The notes beneath the pieces are model-generated. The model saw only the letters and a program-made list of their open reading frames with translations, did not search any database and had not been told where the DNA came from. From the NCBI GenBank assembly GCA_940337035.1, contig CALNHX010001950.1, forward strand, positions 124,001-188,000: a DNA stretch of 64,000 nt, written 5' to 3'. Position numbers and translations under genes: made by a program. The stretch's first letter is position 1. Each line of letters opens with the position of its first letter. Below, in pieces: positions 32,362-41,150 of this stretch. Source of the stretch: Agriotes lineatus. Lineage: Eukaryota > Arthropoda > Insecta > Coleoptera > Elateridae.

Positions 32362-32517
32362 TTTTAAAGTACTTGAACTTTAAAATTTTACTTTAAAGTA
32401 CTAGGACTTTAATGTTCCATTTTTTGTACAATAAATAAGTTTTAAAGTACTTGAACTTTAAAATTTTACTTTAAAGTACTAGGATTTTAATGTTCCATTT
32501 TTTGTACCATAAATAAT
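32362..32517 (+). repeat. 78-bp unit, two tandem copies
   Basis: Units 32362-32439 and 32440-32517 are nearly identical. Each has TTTTAAAGTACTTGAACTTT followed by TTTAAAGTACTAGGA, so AAAGTACT recurs four times at half-unit spacing. ATGTTCCATTTTTTGTAC ends each unit. Confidence 0.95.
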
Positions 32518-33123
32518 CCGAAAAATGTCATTTTTGACATCAGTATGAAATAAATGATTTTTTAACCTTGCTCTACTGTTGGGATCAATATGCTCTCATA
32601 TGTTAATTTATCAACTGATTATTAGTAGTTGTATCGTCCGAAATATCATTAAATAGGCAATTTCAGGCAAATTGCAAAATTTTTCAGCAATTTTACTACC
32701 AATCGATATTGCACTCGTTAAAACTTGTTCACACCTAACTGTAATTTGCTATACTAAATTGACGCAGCTCTGATACCCAGTCAAAACAAATGCATGTGAA
32801 CGCACTAAAACCTACTTCACAGAACTGCAACTCTTGGTGTTGTCCATTGGGTACTAATATTATTTATTAATTGCAATTTAATTTACAAAATTTACTATTT
32901 ACTTGTCTCGTTATTAATTATAAAATAAATGGGGTCATATTAATCTGAATAGTACAGCCGTACAGCGAATGCGAACAGAAGGGCCGGGTGAAACTAAATC
33001 AACAGACGTTCACACTTCCTTTAGTAAATACCAGAAATATGTGAATTTGTTTCGATATGTGATTCTCGTTCATTATCCATTTAAAGCTACGGCATGGGGA
33101 CAAAATAGCTATTTACGTTATTA
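32518..33123. other. Unassigned spacer
   Basis: Nothing recognised. Confidence 0.4.
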
Positions 33124-33223
33124 GACCGGTAGCAACATTTTTATGGCCGCGCCAATACTTTACAGGTTGAGCCCGTAGGGCGAGACCTGTATGTTTGGCA
33201 AGGCCATAAAAATGCTACCGGTC
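33124..33223. repeat. Foldback element 4 with GAGCCC-GTA-GGGCGAG apex
   Basis: GACCGGTAGC at 33124 pairs with GCTACCGGTC ending at 33223. ATTTTTATGGCC pairs with GGCCATAAAAAT, and TACAGGT with ACCTGTA. The apex is GAGCCCGTAGGGCGAG with a 3-nt loop at 33175-33177. Nearly the whole 100 bp is one hairpin. Confidence 0.95.
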
Positions 33224-33236
33224 GTGTATCGTATAA

Positions 33237-33428
33237 GATTTTTTAGGATACTGCATTAGTAACTAGCGTTTACACAGTTACAGTTACAAACGAGTCCGGT
33301 AGATAAAATTTACCGGCCTAGACCAGTAGTAGTTCTATTACTACTGGTCTAGGCCGGTAAATTTTATCTACCGGACTCGTTTGTAACTATGTAAACGGTA
33401 GTTACCAATGCAGTATCCTAAAAAAATA
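33237..33428. repeat. 192-bp near-perfect palindrome
   Basis: Arms of about 90 nt (33237-33331 and 33339-33428) meet at a 7-nt loop GTTCTAT. The inner 60 nt of each arm, including GACCAGTAGTA, TACCGGCCTAG and AACGAGTCCGGTAG, are an essentially perfect match. The outer part has a few mismatches and a small insertion in the left arm. It lies 13 bp from foldback element 4 and about 20 bp from the ankyrin gene's poly(A) signal. Confidence 0.95.
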
Positions 33429-33446
33429 CAAAAACATTGTACACCT

Positions 33447-33452
33447 TTTATT
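33447..33452 (-). terminator. Poly(A) signal for the ankyrin gene
   Basis: AATAAA on the minus strand, 122 bp after the stop codon at 33574-33576. Confidence 0.55.
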
Positions 33453-33573
33453 TACAGATTATAATAAACAATAGAAATGAAACCAAATACTGATATTACA
33501 TACATAAAAAAACAGATAACAATGGACACTAAAGCAAGACATTATTTCAACGTATTACACTCTTATTTAGAAA

Positions 33574-34699
33574 TCATATAAACATCTCAGTTTCTGTGGA
33601 ATCAAACAGACTTAGAATATCAGTAGAATGTTTGTTATTTGCTAGATCTACAGCACTATTGCCATCTTTATCTGCCATTTCTGCGTTTGCTCTATGTGAG
33701 AGGAGTATTTGCGCGATCTCATAATTTCCAATGTCTGCTGCTAAATGTAGTGCAGTTCTACAACAATTATTCATTTGATTAATGTTTACCTTGTTATTTT
33801 CAACTCGATCACTCTTCACTAGCGAAGTTACTACTTGTATATGCCCTTTAAACACTGCTAAATGAAGACACGTATTTCCATCAATATCTTTTTCGTTCGC
33901 GTCCATGTTCTTCGACAAAAGTAATTCTAATTTATCGTTACAGTTGCACAAAGCTGCTAAATGAAGTGCAGTTCTACTGCTTTCATTTGTTTCGTTGTAA
34001 TTAATACCACTTTCAAGCAGAAAACTTGCAACTGTTATGCTATTGTTTAAAGCTGTTTCATGCAAATCCGTTCTTTTCATGTCATTTTGCGCATTAATAT
34101 CTGCGTGGCAAAACACAAGTTTGGCAGCAGTTGATCTATGGTCATGCAAAGCAGCTAGATGAAGTGGCGTATTGCCTTTACCATCTTTGATGTTAACGTT
34201 TGTTTTTGATATTAGCAGAGATACTATGTTCTGGTGTCCATAAGCCGCTGCTAAATGGAGAGCAACTTTACCTTCTTCATTTTCTATATTTTGATCAGCA
34301 CTAAAATGTAAAAGTACTTCCACAGCTCTGATATGTCCACATCCAGCAGCGACATGCAGAGCGGTATTACGACTATTGTCATGCTCATCCATAACGTTTC
34401 TATTATATGTAAGTAACGATTCAATAACATCGACATGTTCTTTCTTGGTAGCTGAATGCAAAGGCGTTTCTCCAGTATCATTTTTCAAGTTTACTTTTTC
34501 CTCTCTGTTAAGCAATATTAAAATGATATTTTGGTAGCCTTGTAGAGCAGCCAAATGCAATTCAGTGTTACCATTCATGTCCTTACAGTTAATACCTGAT
34601 CCAAAGGGAAGCAATTTTAAAATAATAACGTTTCCATTGTGGGCAGCCACATGTAATGCTGTTCTACCTTTTGGATTTCTATCGTTTACATTTGCCCCC
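33574..34699 (-). CDS. Ankyrin-repeat protein, 5' end missing (truncated at a retrotransposon)
   Basis: One open frame of about 375 codons holds eleven tandem ankyrin repeats of about 33 residues. Their signatures include RTALHVAAHNG, NTELHLAALQG, ETPLHSATKKE, NTALHVAAGCG, KVALHLAAAYG, NTPLHLAALHD, RTDLHETALNN, RTALHLAALCN, NTCLHLAVFKG, RTALHLAADIG and a divergent last one, NSAVDLANNKH. A short acidic tail (STETEMFI) ends the protein. Repeat 9 has a six-residue insertion. Ankyrin stacks bind other proteins; no kinase, channel, F-box or SOCS domain is attached here. The frame has no ATG upstream of the first repeat and stays open up to 34699, where the 3' LTR of a Ty3/gypsy element begins. Upstream exons are therefore lost or separated; none was found right of 39015. 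The absence of stops over 1.1 kb suggests recent loss or continued use as an internal/last exon. Confidence 0.85.
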
Positions 34700-34813
34700 T
34701 GTTATGTTTAATACAAGAGTTTTATTATGTCTTCTTGTACACATAAACTTGTTATTTTATATCTCCTCTAACTCTATGGTAACATGAAAAACTTACTGGA
34801 TCTATATGTTACA
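34700..34813 (-). repeat. 3' LTR of the Ty3/gypsy element
   Basis: In element orientation it starts TGTAACATATAG and ends AACATAACA. It abuts the ankyrin reading frame without a gap. Confidence 0.95.
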
Positions 34814-34832
34814 TGTTCCCTTATTTTATACA

Positions 34833-36407
34833 TTAAACGTAATCCCCAAACTGATCTCTTAAATTACATTTTGTATTTACAAGATAGTCTTTAAATCTAA
34901 CCGGCAATTGAATATTTCTTCTGGGCCGCGTACACTTGGCAGTTGTTGATGAACGAATGGTTGGTGAAACTTTTGGAGATTTTACTTCAGAGGTTCTCTC
35001 TTGGACTCGCATTGGTTCTTGCATCCCAATGATCTTTGATGAACTACTTACTGGAGTTGTTGTAGCAGATCTTGACAATGTTGATGAATTTTCTTCTAAG
35101 TGCGAATCATTATTTGGTGTTGATGGTTTTGTCATGTTACTGTTTTCTCCTTCGATCCTATCTTTTAAATGTATTCTGTTCCTGCGGTATGTAGCTCCAT
35201 TTTCAGTTCTAACATAGTATGAATTTGGATAGTCCGTTGCCTCAAGTACTTTTCCTGGTATCCACTTTCTCACACCCTTTTGAATATAAATCTTTTGACT
35301 GGGTTTAAGTACACTTAGCGCTCTACTTGAACGATTTGCGTATTTAATCTGCTGTTGCTGGTGTTTCTTCAATAACTTCTTGTTTTGTACTACATTAAAT
35401 TCTGGTTTCAGGTTTATTGTAGGGATTTGGGTTCTAAGTGGTCGTCCCATTAACATTAATGCGGGAGATGGTAAATCTTGTTTTGGAGTATTGTTGTATT
35501 CCATAATAGCCATATTTGGATCATTTTCTGCTTGGATGCTTTTAAAAATTAGCCCTTTTACAGTCTGAATAGCTCTCTCTACCATACCATTTGATTTTGG
35601 GTAATGAGGACTAGATGTCATGATTTTCGCATCGATTTTATTAGCAAATACATGATATTCTTTTGAATCAAAAGGAGGCCCATTATCACTATGTATGACT
35701 TTTGGTATTCCATGCGTTCTAAATATTGACATTAATGCTGCAGTTACAGCTTTAGTAATTTTGCTATTTAATTTGCGAATTTCTATAAATTTGGAATGGT
35801 AATCTATTACAACCAAATAATCTTTTTCTATTAAATGTAAAAAATCGACTCCTACCTCATTCCATGGAAGTTCAGGTATTGGATAGACTGTTAAAGGTTC
35901 TTTGACGTTTGATTTTGAATACCTCTGAGAGATGTCACAAGTTTGCACCCTTTGCTCAATATCTTTTGCCATACCTGGCCAAAAGACCGCATTATTTGCT
36001 TTTTGTTTACATGATATTATACCTTGATGGGCTAAGTGTATACGATTTAATACTTCCTCCCGTTTTGCTTTTGGTATAATCATTTGATTTCCACGAAAAA
36101 GTAATTCATTATATTCATGAATGGTACTTCGATATTGCCAGTACAAACGAATTGATGCTGGTACATCTTTCTTGTGTTCTAGCCACCCTGTTCGTATAAA
36201 GTGTTGCAAATTTTGCATTTTTTCATCTAATTTTACTGCTTGTACGTACTCATCTGTTTTTTTATCGGACATAGACACCACTGTATTTACTTGCTGTGCA
36301 GCCCCTTCCAAGTAACTTGTATCTACAGATGTTGTTCCTGGAGACCTAGACAAGGCATCAGAAACAAACATTTTCTTACCTGGAACGTAGCTTAAATCAA
36401 ACTGGTA
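34833..36407 (-). CDS. Ty3/gypsy pol, integrase part
   Basis: This open stretch follows the TGA at 36408-36410 in the same frame. It begins with the RNase H tail (DLSYVPGKK, then DALSRSP). The integrase zinc-binding region keeps HLAH, but its second cysteine pair reads TCDIS instead of C-x2-C. The core has VGVDFLHLI (first Asp), VIHSDNGPPF (second Asp) and KSNGMVERAIQ (Glu), so all three catalytic acids are present. A GPY/F-like module (RKWIPGKVLE to RRNRIHLK) and a Ser/Thr-rich tail follow; no chromodomain is evident. An ATG at 36371 is the first in the stretch. Integrase inserts the cDNA into the genome. The damaged zinc finger suggests the copy is decaying, though a Cys-to-Ser reading could also be a sequencing error. 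Confidence 0.9.
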   Translation of the reverse strand, partial: YQFDLSYVPGKKMFVSDALSRSPGTTSVDTSYLEGAAQQVNTVVSMSDKKTDEYVQAVKLDEKMQNLQHFIRTGWLEHKKDVPASIRLYWQYRSTIHEYNELLFRGNQMIIPKAKREEVLNRIHLAHQGIISCKQKANNAVFWPGMAKDIEQRVQTCDISQRYSKSNVKEPLTVYPIPELPWNEVGVDFLHLIEKDYLVVIDYHSKFIEIRKLNSKITKAVTAALMSIFRTHGIPKVIHSDNGPPFDSKEYHVFANKIDAKIMTSSPHYPKSNGMVERAIQTVKGLIFKSIQAENDPNMAIMEYNNTPKQDLPSPALMLMGRPLRTQIPTINLKPEFNVVQNKKLLKKHQQQQIKYANRSSRALSVLKPSQKIYIQKGVRKWIPGKVLEATDYPNSYYVRTENGATYRRNRIHLKDRIEGENSNMTKPSTPNNDSHLEENSSTLSRSATTTPVSSSSKIIGMQEPMRVQERTSEVKSPKVSPTIRSSTTAKCTRPRRNIQLPVRFKDYLVNTKCNLRDQFGDYV

Positions 36408-38879
36408 TCATAACAGTTTCAGTATCATTCTTTGTATTCTGGGCGATAAAGTGTCCAACGGTTTCTTGATAAGACCTAAAAGTGGTTTATGATCCGTTTG
36501 GATTTCAAACTTTGTACCATAAAGAAAATAATTAAATCTTTGACAACCATTAACAATAGCTAAAAGTTCTTTTTCAATCTGGCTGTATCTTTGTTGACTG
36601 TTAGTTAACGTTACCGATGCATACGCAATTGGGTGTTCATCTTGTAAAATTACTGCACCCATTCCATTCTGGCTTGCATCGACTGATAATACCGACTTTT
36701 TTAATGGATCAAAAAATTTTAAAACCGGTGTTTCTGTAACAAGCTTCTTTAATTCTTCAAAACACTTTTGCTCAATTTGTTCCCAGATAAACTTATTTTT
36801 AATGCTAAGTAGTTTTCTTAAAGGTGCTGTTTTTTCAGATATGTTTGGCACAAATTTTGCCAAATAATTTATCATTCCTAAAAATCTCATAAGCTCAGTT
36901 CGATTTTCTGGAGCTTTGTAGTCCACTATTGCTTGTACTTTTGATTCATCTACTGCTATTCCGTCTTCTGTAATTACATGACCTACATATTTCACTTTAT
37001 TTACACAGTACTGTACTTTGCTTTTATTAAATTTAAGTCCATTTTCATTTGCTCTTTTTAATAATTTTCGCAATCTTTCATTATGCTGTTTTTCAGTATT
37101 TCCAAAAACCAAAACATCGTCCATAAATGTACAAATACCTTGTAATCCTTCAGTAATTGTATTAATTGCGCGTTGAAATACTTCTGGAGAACTGCTTAAA
37201 CCAAAAGGTAGACGAAGAAAACGATACCTTCCAAATGGTGTAGCCACTGTACATAACTTTGAACTGTCTTCATTTAATTTTATTTGTAAAAATGCTGATG
37301 AAGCATCTAACACTGTAAAATATTTTGCTCCTTGTAATTCTCCAAATATCGTTTCTTGTGTTGGAATTTGGTAATGCTCTCGTTTTATATATTTATTTAA
37401 TTCCCTAGGATCCATACAGATTCTAATTTTACCTGTTGGTTTCTTCACTATCACAATTGGATGTACCCAATCTGTTGGTTCCTGTTCTTTTTTTAATATT
37501 CCAGCATCGACCATTTTGTTTATTTCATTTTTTACTTCGGCTATTAAAGCTTTCGGAATGACTCTAGCATTTGTAACTTTACTTACAGCTCCTGGTTTTA
37601 ATTTAATTTCATATTGAAATGGTATTGTCCCTAGTTTACCATTGAAAACATCAGGAAACTCATCTACTATAGGAAATGTTTTTACACTATGCACTCTGTG
37701 AATCAACTGCAGTTCTTGACACGCTTCCAATCCTATTATGGGTTGTATAGACTTTTCTATTATAAAGAAATCGAGATTTAATTTGTCAACTTTTGACGTT
37801 TGACATGTCAGTTTGCAAATACCTAAAATGTCAATTTTATGGCCCGTGTATGACGTAACTATTTTATTTGTATTATTTATTTTAGGTTTTATACGGAGAG
37901 CATCATATTTTGACTTTGGTAATACGTTGCAGTCTGCCCCTGTGTCGAGTTTAAAGGATACTATGGTTCCATTCACTTTGATAGATTCTCGCCACTCAAT
38001 TGCATCCACTGAACATCTCAATGTATCTAACATGAAATCATGTTCGATTTCTGTTTCCTGCATTACTGAATTATCTTCATCTAAAGTATTTATCCATTTT
38101 GCTTTGCATACTTTAGCGAAATGGTTACGACGTTTGCACTTTTTGCAAAATTGCCCATATGCGGGACAGTTTCTCGGATCATGGCGATAGCCACAACGCG
38201 AACATTGTCTATTTTCCACTACTCTGCTTTTAAATTTGTTCATTCTTTCTTGACCATATTCACTTTTATTTTCATATTTCTTGCTTGTTCCCATTACTTC
38301 TCTACGTTTTTGTTTGTTAAGTACATCCACTGTTGTGCCTTTTTCCATTTCTTTCATCTGCGATTTGCTTACTTCGTTAGCTCGACAAAAATTTAGTGCT
38401 TTTGTCAATGATATTTCCGGTTCTCTTAAGAGTCGTTCTTGTACTGCTTTATCCAATATACCTAGAACAATTCTATCCCGTAAAAGACTCTCATGCTGAT
38501 CACCAAATTCACAGTTTGTTGCCAACTTCTTTAAATCGGTTAAATATAAGTCAATACTCTCACCTTCTCTTTGTGCACGACTAAAGAATTTAAACCTGTC
38601 AAAGACAGTGTTTTTTCTAGGTTTACAAATAGCATCATATTTTTCTATGACAGTTTCTAAACTTTTTACTGTACCTTCAGCAAAAGTAAAAGTATTATAG
38701 ATTTCCAATCCTTCTTCTCCAATCAAATTTAAGAATATTGCAATCTTTAAATCCTCTGCCTTATTCTTTTTCTCCGATGCCACCATGAAAACGTCGAATT
38801 TTTGTTTCCATTTCTGCCATAATTCTGCTAAATTTCCTGATTTGAAATCAAGAGGTGCTGGTTTATTAAATCCTTCCAT
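36408..38879 (-). CDS. Ty3/gypsy gag, protease, reverse transcriptase and RNase H
   Basis: The ATG at 38879 starts MEGFNKPAPLDFKSGN. The gag part (about residues 1-230) ends in a nucleocapsid region with CSRCGYRHDPRNCP and a second CKKC..RNHFAKVC knuckle. The aspartic protease has KLDTGADCNVLP. Reverse transcriptase blocks include RICMDPRELN, FTVLDASSAFLQIKL, RLPFGLSSSPEVFQ and the catalytic FMDDVLVFG, a normal Y/F-x-DD. RNase H shows SVDASQNGMGAVI and the YSQIEKELLAIV and TDHKPL blocks. Gag and pol are in one frame, as in Mag-like lineages. The frame ends at a TGA (36408-36410) just inside the RNase H C-terminus, with homologous coding text continuing after it in the same frame. Confidence 0.95.
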   Translation of the reverse strand: MEGFNKPAPLDFKSGNLAELWQKWKQKFDVFMVASEKKNKAEDLKIAIFLNLIGEEGLEIYNTFTFAEGTVKSLETVIEKYDAICKPRKNTVFDRFKFFSRAQREGESIDLYLTDLKKLATNCEFGDQHESLLRDRIVLGILDKAVQERLLREPEISLTKALNFCRANEVSKSQMKEMEKGTTVDVLNKQKRREVMGTSKKYENKSEYGQERMNKFKSRVVENRQCSRCGYRHDPRNCPAYGQFCKKCKRRNHFAKVCKAKWINTLDEDNSVMQETEIEHDFMLDTLRCSVDAIEWRESIKVNGTIVSFKLDTGADCNVLPKSKYDALRIKPKINNTNKIVTSYTGHKIDILGICKLTCQTSKVDKLNLDFFIIEKSIQPIIGLEACQELQLIHRVHSVKTFPIVDEFPDVFNGKLGTIPFQYEIKLKPGAVSKVTNARVIPKALIAEVKNEINKMVDAGILKKEQEPTDWVHPIVIVKKPTGKIRICMDPRELNKYIKREHYQIPTQETIFGELQGAKYFTVLDASSAFLQIKLNEDSSKLCTVATPFGRYRFLRLPFGLSSSPEVFQRAINTITEGLQGICTFMDDVLVFGNTEKQHNERLRKLLKRANENGLKFNKSKVQYCVNKVKYVGHVITEDGIAVDESKVQAIVDYKAPENRTELMRFLGMINYLAKFVPNISEKTAPLRKLLSIKNKFIWEQIEQKCFEELKKLVTETPVLKFFDPLKKSVLSVDASQNGMGAVILQDEHPIAYASVTLTNSQQRYSQIEKELLAIVNGCQRFNYFLYGTKFEIQTDHKPLLGLIKKPLDTLSPRIQRMILKLL

Positions 38880-38901
38880 TTTGACCACTATGCTGTCACC
38901 A

Positions 38902-39015
38902 TGTTATGTTTAATACAAGAGTTTTATTATGTCTTCTTGTACACATAAACTTGTTATTTTATAACTCATCTAACTCTATGGTAACATGAACAACTTACTG
39001 GATCTATATGTTACA
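38902..39015 (-). repeat. 5' LTR of the Ty3/gypsy element
   Basis: The same 114 bp as 34700-34813 with three substitutions. It should contain the element's promoter. Confidence 0.95.
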
Positions 39016-39859
39016 CTTATCTCACAATTTTCTCACATTCTCAAGCGAGGAATGGAATGGCGGTACCTTATTGATATAGTGACCTTAAATTTTAAGTGGA
39101 AACAGTGCCCTCTAGAGGGTATTGGTTGAAGTATGCGTTTGTTTTCATGTTATTTGTCGTTTGTTAGCTATTTTCTGAGGTTGGGTTAAGGCATTTATCT
39201 TAGAGACCCTTAAATGTATCTTAGATAGGAGCGCCAACATTAAACGCGTGGTTAAACAATGCTAATAAAATGCAAGTTATGTTTATGTTTACATTCCGCG
39301 TCATGCGTTGCAGTTTAGTCTGATTACGATACTTCTGCGCATTTCTACACGCATATTTACCAGGAAATTTAGAACAAGTTCTAAATAATTTACATGAAAA
39401 TTCAACGGAAAATTTAGCAGCCAATTTTCTGTATGCAACCGTGCTTAATATTTTTATGAAAATTTACAAGTAAATTTTGCATAAAATTTAGCGTCGTGTC
39501 ATACAGGCTTTAGTTCCAAGTACTGCATGCTTATTTGAAATTTAGTATAAATTTAAGGCGACACGCTGTATGCTAAAGTAGTTCTTTTGAATTCCATCTG
39601 ATCTAACATCTAACCGAACTTGTCAGACGGTAATGGCTGGCGATGCTGATTTGTGTAGCAGATAAACTCTGTTGCGGCTATCCCATTCTCTGAATTCGGT
39701 TCTTCTTCAAATTACATTTAAGTATGAATATTAGACTCAGAATATGGAGCTTGTTAATATTTACAAACATAACCAAGTTAACCTAACTGATTTTTCGTCT
39801 ACATTTTACTTTCAGATATTCCATTTGTTATATCTGGATTCATCATTTCTGTTATAATA
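39016..39859 (+). promoter_or_regulatory. Upstream region and 5'UTR of zinc-finger gene 1
   Basis: 39560-39859 is homologous to the region 5' of zinc-finger gene 2 (55102-55420). It includes an untranslated leader (about 39650-39717), a 98-nt intron-like segment (39718-39815) ending TTTACTTTCAG, and the leader part directly before the ATG. In gene 2 this segment begins GTAAGT; here it begins TTAAGT. The first 500 bp (39016-39560) hold nothing I can identify and no ankyrin sequence. Confidence 0.6.
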
Positions 39860-41150
39860 ATGGACGTAGGACATGAACTAGTTGAATATAATTTGCCTAA
39901 TGCAATAACTAGCGTGCTACATGAACCACTGACAGAAATTAATGACAGTAAAGTAATTGCAAATTTAGGTGCTCGGCAAAAGATCCCTCAAGATATTATC
40001 GACACCGTGGCTTGTCAGGAGTTGGATATTAAACAGGAAATAGTTGATATAAAGGATGAATTGCTTAATTCGTGTGTAGCAAGTGGAAATCTCTTGGAAG
40101 AACAGTTACTTTGCAAATTTGAAGCAAAAGACAAGAGTAATTTCTTGGAACCTATAACTCATGGGGAACCATTTTACTCATCTTCCATTTGTGAATATAA
40201 AACTACAGGGAAATGTAAGTTAGGTAAACATTTACAGACCCATATAAGTGACAAACCTTATTCATTTTTTAGGTACTTTAGCGAACGATGTGAAGATGCT
40301 TATAGAAGAAACGCCTCATTCATGTTCTATTTGCGAATATAAAGCAGCTCTAAAACGTAATTTAGTTAAACATATGAAAACACATACAGGAAAAAAACCT
40401 TATTCTTGTTTTACTTGCGAGTATAAATCATCACGAAATGGTGATTTAGATAGACATATGAAGACGCATACAGGAGAGAAACCTTATAGATGTTCTATTT
40501 GCGAACATAGTGCAGCACGCAAAAGTGATTTAGTTAAACATTTAAGGACACATACAGGAGAGAAACCTTATTCATGTTCAATTTGTGAATATAAAGCAGC
40601 TATTAAAGGTAATTTAGTTAAACATATGAAAATGCATACAGGAGAAAAACCTTATTCTTGTTCTATTTGCGAGTATAAAGCAGCACGAAATGATGATTTA
40701 GTTAGACATATGAAGACGCATACAGGAGAAAAACCTTATGCATGTTCGACCTGCAATTATAAAACAGCACAAAAAGACCATTTAGTGCATCATATAAAGA
40801 CGCATACAGGAGAAAAACCTTATAGATGTTCTATTTGCGAACATAGTGCAGCACGCAAAAGTGATTTAGTTAAACATTTAAGGACACATACAGGAGAGAA
40901 ACCTTATTCATGTTCAATTTGTGAATATAAAGCAGCTATAAAAGGTAATTTAGTTAAACATATGAAAATGCATACAGGAGAAAAACCTTATTCTTGTTCT
41001 ATTTGCGAGTATAAAGCAGCACGAAAAATAAATTTTGTTCAACATTTGAAGACGCATACAGGAGAGAAACCTTATGGGTGCGCTATATGCGATTACAGAG
41101 CAGCACAAAAAGGTGCTTTAGTGAACCATATAAAGAAGCATACAGGATGA
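39860..41150 (+). CDS. C2H2 zinc-finger protein 1 (two coding exons, 10 fingers)
   Basis: Exon 1 (39860-40214) encodes 118 acidic residues, with tandem SUMO-type I-K-x-E motifs in DIKQEIVDIKDEL near residues 54-66. No ZAD or BTB domain is seen. A 58-nt intron (40215-40272, GTAAGT to TTTTTTAG) splits a codon and joins in frame to exon 2 (40273-41150). That exon holds ten C-x2-C-x12-H-x3-H fingers joined by TGEKPY/TGKKPY linkers, ending KKHTG. Such arrays bind DNA in the nucleus; target and direction of regulation are unknown. Fingers 3-4 and part of 5 are a near-exact copy of fingers 7-9 (336 bp apart). Without splicing, the upstream frame would end after about 160 residues with no finger array. 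The relatives are at 53373-55101 and 63176-64000. Confidence 0.9.
40215..40272 (+). other. 58-nt intron inside a zinc-finger coding unit (gene 1)
   Basis: Donor AAT/GTAAGT, acceptor TTCATTTTTTAG/GTACT, length not a multiple of three, phase 1. If read through, it encodes finger-like text ending HLQTHISDKPYS, so the intron looks made of finger sequence. The same intron, same length and place, is in gene 2. Confidence 0.75.

Larger units (their letters stand above)
34700..39015 (-). mobile_element. Nearly complete Ty3/gypsy LTR retrotransposon (4316 bp)
   Basis: Two 114-bp direct LTRs (34700-34813, 38902-39015) enclose gag, protease, reverse transcriptase, RNase H and integrase in that order on the minus strand, the Ty3/gypsy (Metaviridae) order. 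The LTRs differ at three positions. A candidate primer-binding site, TGGTGACAGCA, directly follows the 5' LTR (38901-38891), and a purine-rich AAATAAGGGAA precedes the 3' LTR. No envelope-like gene is present. No 4-6 bp target duplication is visible: the flanks are CCCCC at left and CTTAT at right. One in-frame TGA splits the polyprotein. Confidence 0.95.

Noticed and set aside
35380..38584. Several plus-strand open frames of 60-125 codons within the retrotransposon
   Set aside because: They are antisense to gag-pol and integrase coding sequence with no motifs of their own.
39221..39424. 67-codon minus-strand frame right of the retrotransposon, considered as the missing start of the ankyrin gene
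   Set aside because: No ankyrin pattern, and the text shows no splice signals leading toward the LTR.
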